Shown: positions 43,746 to 55,059, counted from the first letter of the stretch. The stretch is DNA of 64,000 nucleotides from Hemileia vastatrix (GCA_030280995.1 JASXTE010000017.1:6089001-6153000), one strand, 5' to 3'. Made by a program: numbers and translations. Notes: generated from the sequence alone by a model not told the origin.

Positions 43746-44263
43746 AAAAAACCAGAAAAAAAAATAAAAATAAAATAATTAGAAAATATATATTTTTTTT
43801 CCTCTTTCTCTTTTGTCTAAAATTTATTTGCATATCATATTCTTTTCTAAAATTCCTTTCTTTCTTTTCTTTTTCCTCAACACACAAGACTCTTTTATTT
43901 TCATTTCTTTTCTGTTTCCTCAAAACTAAAACCATCAAAAAATTCAAACAATAAAAATAATTTTATTCAACAATCAATCTCAAATAAAATTTCTTTAAAA
44001 TCTAAATTTCTTTTATTTTCTTCTATCTACATTTTCTCCCTGAAAATATTTCTTTTTTTTCTCTCAAAATTTTTGCTCTTAAAAACACAAAATTTTCTTT
44101 TTCTTCATCTTTTTATTTTCTTCTCTTTACATAATAAATCAAAAAACAAAAAAAAGTAGTAAAACAAACAATGAAATAAAACAATATCCAAGAATAAAAT
44201 TGTTTCCTTTCCTTTTCTTTTTATTTTTTATTTTTTTTACATTATCTTTTCTTTCAACTTTCT

Positions 44264-45245
44264 TCAAATCAATTCCTTCATCTTCTCCATGACTTGTTGA
44301 ATTCCCTTTTGACTCTTTTCAAAAACCTCATCTCCTTCCACAAATACCACCTCCCCAATGTCCAAAAACTCTTTGGCTATATCATAAAATTCCAAATCTA
44401 CAATCTTACCAACCTTGTCACATTAACCCTCAACAAATGAAATTTGACAAGTGTGGTGTGGCTGCTTGGAACATAGCTGATCCAAGGCTTTGACTGTCAA
44501 GTCGGCATCCTTGATACTAAATGGATTATTTTCAGCTGGCCGATCAACCTCAGCAGGAATTTCAAGGACTGGCCTGCTGGTTGACACTACGGGAATTCTC
44601 TCCATGGTCTCCACCCCCTAAAGAACAACAAAAAAAAGAGATAATCAGCTACCATCAAAGTGATAAAATTAAATTAAATCACAATTACCCCAAATTCAGG
44701 ATCAAATTTGAGGAATAAGGGCTTCTTTTCCACCACCTCTACCTCTTCTTCATCATTTTCCTTGATGAATAGTCGACGTCTCTTTGACGTGGAAGCCTCC
44801 TTCTCCTTTTCTTGCTCTGCAGCACCTGCAATAACCTTGTCCACTTTGTCCTCTATTATTTTTTTCTTCCCCCAGGCTACATCTGTAGCCCAGTCAGCTA
44901 TCTTCAATCTCTCCTCCTGACTAAGCCCCTCAAACTCATCCACCGCCAAATCAGTTGCTGTAGGCATGTCCCATATGTCTTTGACAATTTCCTTCAAGTC
45001 AGAAATCAACCAAAATTTAGTGGAGGTAAATGGCTCAGTTTTATCATTGAGGTTCAATGCATTACAAGTCACTCAGCACCATCAACAAAACTCGCACTTC
45101 TTGAAAGGACCTCAAGACGCCGTACTTTCCACACAGAATAGGTCCATGGCCACAGAGGCCATGCAAGGAGTCTTGAATTGCCTAGTGGGGAGCCCCCCAT
45201 CAGCTTGAGGGTGAGGAGGTGTAGGGGTTGGGTCAGTAAGTTCAG
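44264..45245 (-). pseudogene. Gy-D antisense gene: zinc-cluster-like protein, two exons
   Basis: It is encoded on the strand opposite to gag-pol, between the simple repeat and the 3' LTR. Exon 1 is 45245-44689 and exon 2 44617-44264, with an intron (GTAATT to TTCTTTAG) of 71 nt. The N-terminus is Pro-rich (LTDPTPTPPHP), then FCVESTAS, KCEFC and VTCNALNLN, matching the Gy-D2 copy. Next come STKFWLISDLKEIVKDIWDM, an acidic region and SKRRRLF. Exon 2 includes ETMERIPVVSTSRPVLEIP and a C-terminal IGEVVFVEGDEVFEK-like part. The start ATG has become CTG, and several stops are present in the zinc region and near 44420. It appears dead, but its plan is shared with 62233-63140. Confidence 0.72.
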
Positions 45246-45387
45246 GAATTATAATTAAAATGAATAAATAAATAAATAAAATTAATATATATATATATAT
45301 TTATATATACAAGAGGGAGATGATAGTAAAAGGTGAATAATGAAGTGCTCTCATGCTCAAAAGAGTTGCATTTTATACCCAGGCATC

Positions 45388-46175
45388 TGTCACCTTTGAC
45401 CTGACACTTGAAGCAAAAATACCTCAATTACACCACTAGTCCAGCCTAACTCCTAGCAATACACAAAAAGCAATATTGAAAAGATTACATTCAATTGTGT
45501 TCTCAAATTAGCTGTACCATTCAAACTATAAAGTATCCTAAATTTAAATGTGCTTATACTTTTCGAACATAAGCAATCTACATGTGATGTAGTGCTAAAG
45601 TTGAGGCAATATTCAAAAGGGGTAATTATAGGTCTGAGGGTACTTAGGAGGTTTAGGAAGTAAGAACAGGAAAGAAGGATTATAAGGTTAGATTAATTAG
45701 CAATTGGGAGCTCCAGTGGATTAAATGGGTCTGTGAGTAATATGGTGGCTGGTTGGTTAATGGGTCAGTGCGAGGAGGAATAAGATATTTACAGGGGGTT
45801 ACTTTGGTTTGACTTTCTCTAGAATTAAATTATAAGACATATTTGTGATAGTAGTTAAACTCTTGTTAGGCTATTACTATATTTGTCCTTTTATTTCTTA
45901 GTAATCAATTTTATAGAAATCCTAAATACTTTAATCTTCCCTTTGACTATTAAGTTACAACCCTTCATGAAAATTACCACAATATTTAGTGTTCCTACAT
46001 TAAACAGTAAACTATTCCTCAAAGAATATTAGAAACAAGTCTAATTACTCAGTTCTATCTTTGAATCACTTCCTTAAAGTAATCATCTGTGCTTCAAAGT
46101 TTTAGTCCCCCTCATCCTTTTATCTCACTTACTTTGGGATCATTGTTGACCTTGTGCATAGGTTGCACAGTGACA
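45388..46175 (+). repeat. Gy-D 3' LTR
   Basis: It starts TGTCACCTTTGACC and ends CAGTGACA, 788 bp, homologous to the 5' LTR at 28342-29131 and the solo LTR. Confidence 0.87.
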
Positions 46176-46942
46176 CCTGATCAACTTGAATTTAAGTATG
46201 TGAAATTCTGCTGAGGAGATTACCTGAAACCTGGACAAATTTTCTGAAGCCTCAGAATTGAATTACTTAAGTATTTCCAAAATGAGTGATAGCAAGATAT
46301 TTTTGCCACTAAAAGTTCCCATCTTCAATCCCCCACCTAAAACATGATTTTATGTCACTTTTCACAGTGAATAAGTAGAAAAAATTCCACAAGCGTTTCC
46401 AGTTTGGAAGAATATTTTCAAGATCCTTACAGCTTTTCAGGCTGCATCCAAAAATGCTGTCCGAAAAGTTCAATCAAACAAGACCCTTGAACACTTAAAT
46501 GCTTAAACTCACAAGTTTTTGACTGTATATTCCCACTCTCAATCATGTACACATTCCACTTTATCTATTTTTGGTGTGTAGCTTCATGCCCTAAGGGAAA
46601 GTGATCCCAAGAACTAATTAAATAAATGATAAACTCGGAAGTGCAGGATGGGTTTGATTTTGATAAATTTTTTTGATAATATTAGTTTTAGATGCCTTAA
46701 TACTTTCAACATCTTTGTTTAGGGTATTAATCAGTGAGTAGAATTTGTTTTGATTGATCATAAGAGTCTCTGTAAAATCTCTAATATCCCCAGAGAATGA
46801 AGAATCCCCTTGAGATAATCTGGTGCCTATGGGCAGTGATTAAGAAGTATTCATGAGATCAAAACTAAATAATTAATATAGCACATAGAGTACATCTAAG
46901 TCACAAATGCTTGCAGAATTTTGGTCAAACAAATTATAGCTG
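46176..46942. other. unassigned non-coding stretch
   Basis: No gene or repeat was recognized. Only short frames are present. Confidence 0.5.
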
Positions 46943-47034
46943 CTCTCACAAGAAAATGATTTGCCTATTCAAAAGACAGTACTCCCAACTCATTTCCAAC
47001 CCTTTTGAATAGGCAAATCATTTTTTTATGAGAG
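46943..47034. repeat. inverted repeat with 33-nt arms
   Basis: Arm 46943-46975 is complementary to 47002-47034, with a perfect 20-bp core (ATGATTTGCCTATTCAAAAG) and two mismatches further out. The loop is 26 nt. It may be a very small MITE or a hairpin; no duplication was clear. Confidence 0.75.
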
Positions 47035-47541
47035 GAACTTTGATTTTTTGTCAAAATTTTGGCAACCTTTTCAGATTTTTCTGTAAAACAGGACTTATAA
47101 AATCAAGAGAATTATCAAACATTCAAATAAAATAGAAAAATGAGGAATAACTCAAGGATTGAAGGAAGATGAAGAATTAGATTGATGGACTGTGGGTTAC
47201 TCAAGTTTAAAATGATGTGTAGCGTTCATTCTGAGGTTCCAGAAATTGGTGGCATTTGCAATTGCATGTTGCGTTTGTCATGGCGTTTGCAAGTTTGAAT
47301 GGAACAAAAAGCAAACACCATGGTGACTTTCCCACTGGGAACGTCAGCAAAATGTTGGTAGTGTTAAGAGAATCCACACTTGTTTGGTTGTTTAACTCCC
47401 GCTTACATGCATATTACTTCGGATTTGCACAAATTTATGATATCATTCCACACTCATTTTTTGAAAAATTCACTATTTGCGAGTTACACAAAATATTCAT
47501 CACTCATGTTTCTTGGTTTATTCAATAACATCACTGATTCC

Positions 47542-48898
47542 ATGGCACTAATTTCTTCTATCCCTCCTTCTACCATACTCATTTTTCTTCACTCAACTGT
47601 TACATTTCCCATGCCTTTAAATTTCCTAGATGATTTATTAGACATGGAAGAAGAAGATCTCCCTCTTACATATTTGTTAACTACCTATTGCAACAATCAA
47701 TCATCTAATTCAACTATACCAAGACCAAAGAAAAAATGATACAACAAGATTGTTACACTGGTAATGCACGCTTAATGAAAGACTACTTTGGGAAAAACCC
47801 TGTTTACAACAATATTATTTTTGAGCGCCAATTTAGAATAAGCAAAGATCTATTTACAAAAATTGTTGAGTATCTACAGATGCACAATAAATATTGGGTT
47901 TTAAAATCTGTAAGTATAGTATTTTTTTAATAATATCCATCACAATTTTTCTCAATTTTTTACTAACTACATTACTACAGGATTTCTGCCGGAAACTTGG
48001 ATTGACACCTCACCAAAATATAACTAGTGTACTTCGCCAGCTTGCCTATGGGATTTTGGCCAGCTCAACTGACAAGTAAGTTTGCATAGCTGAAACCACT
48101 TCACTAAAGGCATTTAAAACTTTTGTTAAAGACAACATATCATTATACAAAAGCAAGTATTTACAAGAACTAAATGCTGTGGAGAAAACCAAGATTTTGA
48201 GGGAGTAAGAAGACAGGGGGTTTCTGGGATGTCTTGGAAGTATTGATGGGATGCACTGGGAGTGGAAAAACTGCCCCACAGCCTGGGCTGGTCAGTTCAA
48301 GGGGAAGGAAAATACTCCAACAATGATATTGGAGGATGTAGCAAGCAAAAACTTATGAATTTGGCACGCTTTCTTTGGATCACCTGGAGCTTTAAACGAC
48401 ATCAATGTTCTTCATTGCAGAAACTTGTTTGATAAACTTTTGGGTGTTATTCAAGATGGTGTAACATATAAAATAAATAATAGAATTTATAAAAATGGTT
48501 ACTACCTTTCTGATGGTATTTACCCACCATGGTCAACACTGGTCAAAACAATTTCTCATCTGCAAGATGAGGAAAGCAGATATTACTCTAAATTACAAGA
48601 AAGTGCTAGAAAGGAAATAGAACGCGCTTTTGGGGTGTTTCAAAGTAGGTGGGGCATTCTAACCCAGCCATGTTGTCTATGGCATATTGAAGAAGTGAAA
48701 GAGACAATTACCTGTTGTATAATCTTACACAACATGATAGTGGAAGCAAAATCAGAATCAGATCCTTACCCAAATGAACAATCCATTCAATGTCAACTTT
48801 TGACAAACCACCAAGATCCTTCTTTGACAAACATCTTAGTGAATTTTATTCAGAACAGCCAGAAGCTTCTCTATTCCGACACACATTTTGAATTTTGA
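47542..48898 (+). pseudogene. Harbinger B transposase, decayed
   Basis: Exon 1 (about 47542-47909) includes NARLMKDYFGKNPVYNNIIF and is shifted by one base in an A-run near 47730. An intron 47910-47980 (GTAAGT to ACTACAG, CTAAC branch motif) joins WVLKS to DFCRKLGLTP. Exon 2 shows the DDE residues GSIDGMHWEW, YYLSDGIYPPW and EIERAFGVFQSRW, as well as NCPTAWAGQFKGKE and FFGSPGALNDINVL. In-frame stops lie near 48208 and 48357. The last 157 codons (48425-48898) remain open. The family is the plant-and-rust type whose product needs the NAM-like partner. Confidence 0.82.
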
Positions 48899-49562
48899 GA
48901 GAATCTGAAGAAACATATTTGGAAAAATAGAGAAAGATCTGAAAATATACAAAGGGAATAATTTATGATTACTAAATGTTTATAGCTATTGAGCAGTGCA
49001 ACTAACCTAGCAATAGTATCAGGCTGCCCGTAAGCAACATATATTTCAGAATGAGATAAGTAGTAATACAAATGTATCTATACCTTTTATTATATAAAAT
49101 AGTCTTGGGATAAGTTTCCCAAGCCTTAACTATTGAGCAGCGCAACTAACCTATCACATGCGCACCTAATAGAATAACATGAGAATTTAATGGTGTAGTA
49201 CTAAAAAATTATAAAAACTCGAGATAAATTTATATTATATATATAAAGCTTTTTAGCAAGTTCCAGCGTTTTTTGTGGTTGGTGATAGCTTTGATGCAGA
49301 CTTTATATATTTCTTGGCTTCCTTGAACAAGGATATCTTGCCCAGGGAATCCTATATGTCCAAACAGCCTTTACCCAAGATTTTTACCACACCTGGGAGG
49401 GAGTTGCAAAAGATATTTGGTGCACCTCCAAACTTTTTTTTATGCATCATTGATGATTAGCATTTATTTCTGAAACTTGTATTTTATCTTTTTCAAAATC
49501 TCTTTTTTATTCCAAAATTCTCTGATTGTTTTATTTACAAGAACATACACCACACAATATTT

Positions 49563-51412
49563 GGGGGGGGGACTTGCTAGCAAGTCCTCAACTTGAAGTC
49601 AGATGGAAATCAGATGGAACTCAGACTGAAGTAATACTGAACTTTCACTTGAAGTATCACACAAATAAAAATGGATCTATATTGAAAACATAGTGAAAGT
49701 GTGAGGGTAACTGATTAGAAGCCAGAAAAAATTGTTCCATGAGTCTACTCAATGCACAGTATTTTTTCAAGAAACTTATTTAAATAATACTTTATTAAAT
49801 TAAGTTGATCAATAAAAATCGATTGACAATATCACAATTCTTAAATACAATAATTTTATTAAAAACATTCAGATTACATATAATAAAAATAAGTGACTTT
49901 TCTATTACCTACAACTGTTTTTACAGAATTAAAAACTATGTTTCAGCTAATATTTTATGGAAGTGAACTCTGTTCTTTGCCTGAAGAACAGAGTTCATCC
50001 ACCTATTTTCACACTTTGTTTGCACCAATCCCCATCCCTTTCAATTCTATCAACACATGCTTGTCTTCCCTCCCCACCCCTTTCAATATCCTCCCAGCCC
50101 CATTGTATGCCATCCTCTTTTGATCCCCATTTCACCCTTCTCAACCTCTCCATGACCCTTTTCTTCATTCAAAATGCCTTGGAACCCTTAATCTTCCCTT
50201 CCAACTCTTTCCCAACCTTTTTGCTACCCCATATACCCTTCCTCACCCCTCTCTCCAGCTTCCCCAACCCTTGTAGCCCAATTCCTCCCCTTTACCTCGC
50301 CTCCACAATCTTTGAACCCCAATTTCCTCCCTTTCAACTCAGTCCCTATTTCTTTATATAAAAATAAAGTGTTAGGGAGAAATGGGGAGGTAAGCAAACT
50401 GGAAGGAGAGGAGTGGAGAGGGGTAGAGAGGCGTGGAGAGGGAGAGGTAAATGTGGATAGGGGTTGAAAATGATGACAAAGGGAGTGAAAAGGTTGGGGA
50501 GAAAGATGAGGTGATGATAAAGAAATATTTCAAAGGGAAAAGAGTGAGGTATTCTTGAGAGGGAGTTAAAAAAGATGATAAAAGAAGATATTAATACAAA
50601 ATAAATATACAAAATATATAAAATATGTTACAAAGAGTGGGCACAGAAATTCCTTGACTCCTAAAAATCCACAACTCCTATACTGTTATTCTCTTCATTT
50701 ACTTAAATCAAATTAAAATCTACATTTTAATATTTGAAAATTTTGAAGAAGAGGGGAAATTAATTTTAATAAATATTAGTATGAAGTTTTTTTTATTTAA
50801 TAGTGAAATATAGTATGTCTATTGGATTTTAAAATTAAATTTCTAAGTAAAGTATTTGTAACATCATTTTTAAGATTTTTGCACCTTCTTTAGATATTTT
50901 AATGATTTAGAATATTCAATATTATCTAGTAATATAATAAGTATATAATTTTTTCAATTCTTGAAAATAATACAATAAATACTATAAATGCACAAAATAA
51001 CCTTTCATGAACAAATTGACATATTTCAAATTGTAGTTTCTCCTTGTATTTCTGGCCAAAGAAACTTATGTAATAATGTCAGATGGTGTCTTTCTGGATC
51101 TATACATTGGTGTACTTTTTTTTAAAAATTGCAAAGAAACTTCTTAAATAGTTTAAAATATGTATTTTTCAGATTAATTTGAGTGTGGTCTGCACTGTAT
51201 TAAAATTTCTATAAAAAATCTCATTCTTCATATCTCAAGATTTGTTCAAAGTATTATTACCTATGTTTCATTAAATGTTCAAGTTGTATTCATATTGAGC
51301 TCGCCAGAATTTCAATATTTTTTCTTGGTGGTTTTATCACTAATTCAATGTGGGCTCAAAAAGATATGAATTAGGGTTCAAGGTTGCAGACTTGCTAGTA
51401 AGTCCACCCCCC
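49563..51412. mobile_element. G-tipped inverted-repeat element nested in Harbinger B
   Basis: The left end is a run of eight G followed by the palindrome GGACTTGCTAGCAAGTCC (49570-49587). The right end has GACTTGCTAGTAAGTCC (51389-51405) then CCACCCCCC-type bases. ATATT occurs on both sides (49556-49560 shifted by one base, and 51413-51417), which could be a duplication. The outer flanks CACCACRCAATAT are also inverted copies of each other. The interior at about 49890-50230 resembles the 335-bp unit of Harbinger A, including its hairpin. No transposase is present. Confidence 0.7.
49890..50235 (+). repeat. sequence related to the Harbinger A 335-bp unit
   Basis: It matches about 1550-1865. 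The strong hairpin is kept (GAACTCTGTTCTT at 49967 with AAGAACAGAGTTC near 49986-49998), with a G-T wobble near the loop. Confidence 0.85.
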
Positions 51413-51654
51413 ATATTGCGTGGTGATAGTGGATTGAAAGCAACTTCAAAGCCAAATCAATATATTGTTCTTGTTGATGAGGTAAATTAAAAGATATATA
51501 TTTTATAATAATATATAAAAATAAAAAGAACTGTGAGTTGAAAATAAAACTAAATATATGTAATACTTGTAAGACATTATGTAAATAATAATTAAAAAGA
51601 AGAAAATTGAGTTGAAAGGGATGGAACAGACCAGTATATATATTATTTCTGGGC

Positions 51655-52115
51655 CTCCTAGCAAGCTCAAAGTGTAGTCGGGAGAGCCATTTGCTGCTTG
51701 CCTGCAAGAAAGAAAAAAAAAGAAAAAAAAGGGCAAGAGGAGAGAGGAGGGAAATATCTTACCAGTAATTAATTGGAAGAGCCATTTGGTGTTTGCCTGC
51801 AAAAAAGAAAAAAGTAAGAGGAAAAATAAATAAATAGTAAGTAATTTCTCTCCTCTTGCCTATTTCGTTTTTGTTTTTGTTTTTGTTTTTGTTTTTGTTT
51901 TTTTCTTTCTTGTAGGCATGCACCAAATGGCTCATCTGATTAATTTACTGGTAAGTTATTTCCCTCCTCTCTCCTCTTGCCCTTTTTTTTCTTTTTTTTT
52001 CTTTCTTGCAGGCAAGCAGCAAATGGCTCTTCCGACTAAATTTTCACCTCACATACTCCACATGGTAACCCAAAAGCCCTTGCAGCAAATGGCTCTTCCA
52101 ACTCATTACTGGTAA
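51655..52115. repeat. inverted and tandem exon-like repeat units
   Basis: A unit containing CAGCAAATGGCTC occurs five times: on the minus strand near 51680 and 51785, and on the plus strand near 51925, 52018 and 52083. Each is bordered by a pyrimidine-rich tract ending in GCAG or GTAG and by CTGGTAAG-type bases, so the units look like duplicated small exons with introns. The two halves form a large imperfect palindrome around 51845. Confidence 0.7.
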
Positions 52116-52286
52116 GTAATTTTACTCCTCTCCATACAAATAATAAATATATTTAGTTTGATTTTTGACTAACACTTCTTTTTATTATTACTGCTCTTTC
52201 ATATTCATTTTGACTCACTTTTATTTTCTTTAAATCATTATATATATTTTAAAATTCACAAATAAAACAATAATTAAAAAACTAAA

Positions 52287-53265
52287 TCAAGAGTTACTCT
52301 TTTCAATCCACCTCCTTTTCATGTCCTCCTTCATTTTTTGTAAAAGCTCCAAGTCTTCATCAGTACAAAAATTATTTTCTTTAAGTAGTAGAAGTTGTTT
52401 CATATCATTACCTCTCATTTCACTTAGATTTTTCTCTTTTTCCAGTTGGAGGCGCTCTTTTTGAATTGAAAGTTTCTCTTTTGTAAGTAGAATTTTCTGT
52501 TTGGTAAGCTCATTTTGTTTTTCCGTTAACTTCATTGCTGATAATCGATTTTCTGTCATTTTACACATTTGCAAAGCCAGGTTAGTTTGTTCCTTGAGAT
52601 CACTTGCTTCACTAATACAAAGTCTTTTTGAAGATTTTAGACCCAGAGGATGTGGAGAAAAGGCTGATTGTGGGGTGTCACTACATGTTTCCACTTTGAT
52701 GTTGCTGCTTGCCTCTTCTACTCTATTGATATCACTTGAGTATGTGTTACTAGATTGAAGATCTTTTCTTGTATTGAGTCTCCATTTAGGAACATGCCTA
52801 AGTTTGTCCCACGCAGTCAAGATTTGAAAAGATGATTTAGTTTGTTCTTGATAAAGAGATAGTGCAAGCCTCATCCTGTCACTGGGTGAGCTTCCACTAG
52901 ATGGGTTTCTTTCAATTGAGTTATAGATAGGGCTGAACTTCAAGGTGGACGTGTTAAGGGCTTGCCTACTAAGGTTGATTATTGAAAAATAATAAACAAG
53001 TTTTAATAAAAATATAAGTCTACAAATTAAATGAAACTTACCAGATTCTAATCTGTTCATGATCTCTATATTGTGTCTTGCTATACTCATTAAAATGGCT
53101 TTTGATTTTCCTATAAAATGTCTCACCAGATTGGTATGTAGAAAATTCTGGTTGCTTGCTAATAAAAATCCAAGATATAGCGAGTTGTTCCTCCTCATGT
53201 TGAGACCAATTTGGTGACCGTTTTCTCTTATTTTCAAATTTGCTGGAGCTTTGAGGTGTAGACAT
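52287..53265 (-). CDS. Harbinger B accessory protein: trihelix/NAM-associated type with coiled coil
   Basis: Exon 1 is 53265-53042, the intron 53041-52969 (73 nt, GTAAGT to CCTTAG) and exon 2 52968-52287. The N-terminus has a SANT/trihelix-like DNA-binding region (RSPNWSQHEEEQLAISWIFI, then FYRKIKSHFNEYSKTQYRD). Exon 2 continues with FSPIYNSIERNPSSGSSPSD and LTAWDKLRHVPKW, as in NAM-associated proteins. It ends with a strongly charged coiled coil (about 90 residues, LTKEKLSIQKERLQLEKEK). In known PIF/Harbinger systems such proteins bind the transposase and the terminal repeats and bring it to the nucleus. No lesion is seen, although the matching transposase is dead. Confidence 0.78.
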
Positions 53266-53639
53266 AGTTTAGAAAGTACTATAAAATAAAAAAAGTGATA
53301 ATTGTGGTGTGATGTGATGATGAGAAGTGAGAAAAGTTATGTTTGGTAAGAAAATAGCGAGTAATGAAGTGTTTGGTAAGAGTGAAGATTTAATGAATTG
53401 GAGGTAGTGAGGTGTCGCAAGTTTGACCAAGTGAGATGAATTACTAAAAAAATGGCGGGGCAGAAAATGAGTTCCACTAATGATTCAATAATTTGTGGAA
53501 AGATCCACAATTTACTGAAAAAATTACTGATTTGACCCTTTACCAAAAGACTGAAAATAGATGAGTGTGGAATTTTAGCAGCTATTTTCTGTAAAATATG
53601 TATACCAAACGGGTTTACCAAAACAAGTGGAGATGCTCT

Positions 53640-53697
53640 AACAATTGTTTTTAGCACTTAAAGGTCTTATGGGTCTTAAGTGCTAAAAAAATTGTTT
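53640..53697. repeat. hairpin at the right edge of Harbinger B
   Basis: AACAATTGTTTTTAGCACTTAA (split around 53640-53661) pairs with the complement at 53676-53697, with one mismatch over about 21 bp and a 14-nt loop. It starts at the TAA duplication. Confidence 0.7.
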
Positions 53698-54354
53698 TGT
53701 AACTGTTGCACAACTGTTGCGCAATTGTTGCGCCGCATGGCGAAACAAACATGTGCTGTAGTGACAGCTAGCTCCCTTTTCTTTCTTACAACCACCATCG
53801 TCTTGATACCGCCCGATTTCCTCCAAACAACACCACTGACTGCAAGTGAAGTAATTCAATAACTATCAAAATACACACAGAATGTTTATCTAATCAGCTT
53901 ACCCCTAAATGATGCAAAAGCGGGACAATGAAGTTGCATATGCTGATCCCCTGCCATTTAACTGAAACTTTTTTTCCTTTTTTCTACATCAATTTTTGTG
54001 ATTTCTCTCTTGTTCTTTTCATGGTTTCTTGTGGTTTGCTCTGGCTAGTTACTCATAATAAAGCTACATTTCTCTACTCTTTACTTCTCCATCCAAAAGC
54101 TGGGGGCCTGACAAATTTTTAAAATATGAAAAACTACTGAACATTTTTCATTTTATTTTATATTATGAATCTTAAATTCATTGAACATTTAGCAAAATTT
54201 GATTTAAAGTGAATCAGTTTTGTGAGAGTAGTCAAAAAAAAAAAGAGGGCGACGAGAATATGTTGCCGGGCACTGCACCTTCTGAAACAATTCAAGTCGC
54301 TGTGACAGTTTTTTATGTGTTGATAGAGTTGTTGCATGGCATATTTTCGGCGTG
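53698..54354. other. non-coding stretch
   Basis: Three near-identical 11-bp units (ACTGTTGCRC-like) lie at 53701-53735. Nothing else was recognized. Confidence 0.5.
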
Positions 54355-54357
54355 TTT

Positions 54358-54791
54358 CACTACGCACCAAGTAAGATATCCCTGATGGGGATATCCTGCG
54401 CGAGCTGGGGATATTTTAGGGAGGGACAAAGATCAGAAAAATAATTGTAAGAAAAGTAAGTGCAAGAAAAATAAGTGCGAGAAAAGTAAGTGTAAGAAAA
54501 ATCATTTGCCACCATGAGAATTTTTTTTTTACAAATAAATTGTAAAAAAAGGGAAAAAAATAAAAAATGAAATTAAAATCATTTTTTTGAGAAAAAAAAA
54601 TTAAAAGATAAAATTTCCTATGGTTTCAAGATATTTTTCTTACACTTATTTTCCTCGCACATTTTTTCTACACATATTTTCTTGGCACATATTTATCTCG
54701 CACATATTTTTCTATCCTTATGTCCCTCCCTAAAATATCCCCAACTCGCGCCGGATATCCCCATCAGGGATATCTTACTTGGTGCGTAGTG
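54358..54791. mobile_element. CACTA-type MITE
   Basis: A 434-bp element with inverted repeats of about 70 bp starts CACTACGCACCAAGTAAGAT. The flanks carry TTT (54355-54357 and 54792-54794), the 3-bp duplication of CACTA/EnSpm elements. Subterminal AAGTGYRAGAAAA-type units repeat in both arms. There is no ORF, so it depends on a transposase elsewhere. Confidence 0.85.
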
Positions 54792-55059
54792 TTTAGATAT
54801 GAAGGGTATGTGAAACCCTGAAATTATCATATTAACGGGAAGACAACCATTAGTGTAAAAGTTTTTGAAACAAAAACCAAGATAACAAATTTTTTTCTCT
54901 AGTCAGTCGTGCATTTAGCATAATGCTAAGCATTCCAAGACCATGGTGAGGGTGTTTCAGCCGTTAACAAGTCAATCATTACCTGTACATTCACATATTG
55001 TATTGTGTTGGCTGTTGTAATCCTCCCCCTCCCTCTCAAATTTCTCTCTTCACCGCCTA

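Larger units (their letters stand above)
28342..46175 (+). mobile_element. Gy-D: degenerate Ty3/Gypsy element with an antisense extra gene
   Basis: LTRs are 28342-29131 and 45388-46175. The plus strand holds gag (29197-30389) and pol (about 30500-33842), both with many lesions. Gy-C (33843-42458) is inserted near the pol 3' end. After it come an AAAAT simple-repeat tract and a two-exon gene on the minus strand (45245-44264) just inside the 3' LTR. Without Gy-C the element is about 9.2 kb. Flanking 5-mers at the two ends do not match, so a duplication is not evident. Confidence 0.82.
47368..53638. mobile_element. Harbinger B: PIF/Harbinger transposon with two convergent genes
   Basis: The left end GAGAATCCACACTTGTTTGG (47368) and the complement of the right end, GAGCATCTCCACTTGTTTTGG (to 53638), form imperfect terminal inverted repeats. 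They are flanked by the 3-bp duplication TAA (47365-47367 and 53639-53641), typical of this superfamily. Inside are a decayed transposase on the plus strand (47542-48898) and a NAM/trihelix-like gene on the minus strand (53265-52287), pointing towards each other. A separate inverted-repeat element (49563-51412) is nested between them. Confidence 0.78.

Noticed and set aside
43702..43947. 81-codon ORF ending in the AAAAT tract
   Set aside because: It is translated simple repeat.
53337..53657. 106-codon minus-strand ORF at the right end of Harbinger B
   Set aside because: It lies in the terminal region upstream of the NAM-like gene, includes the inverted repeat and has no domain.
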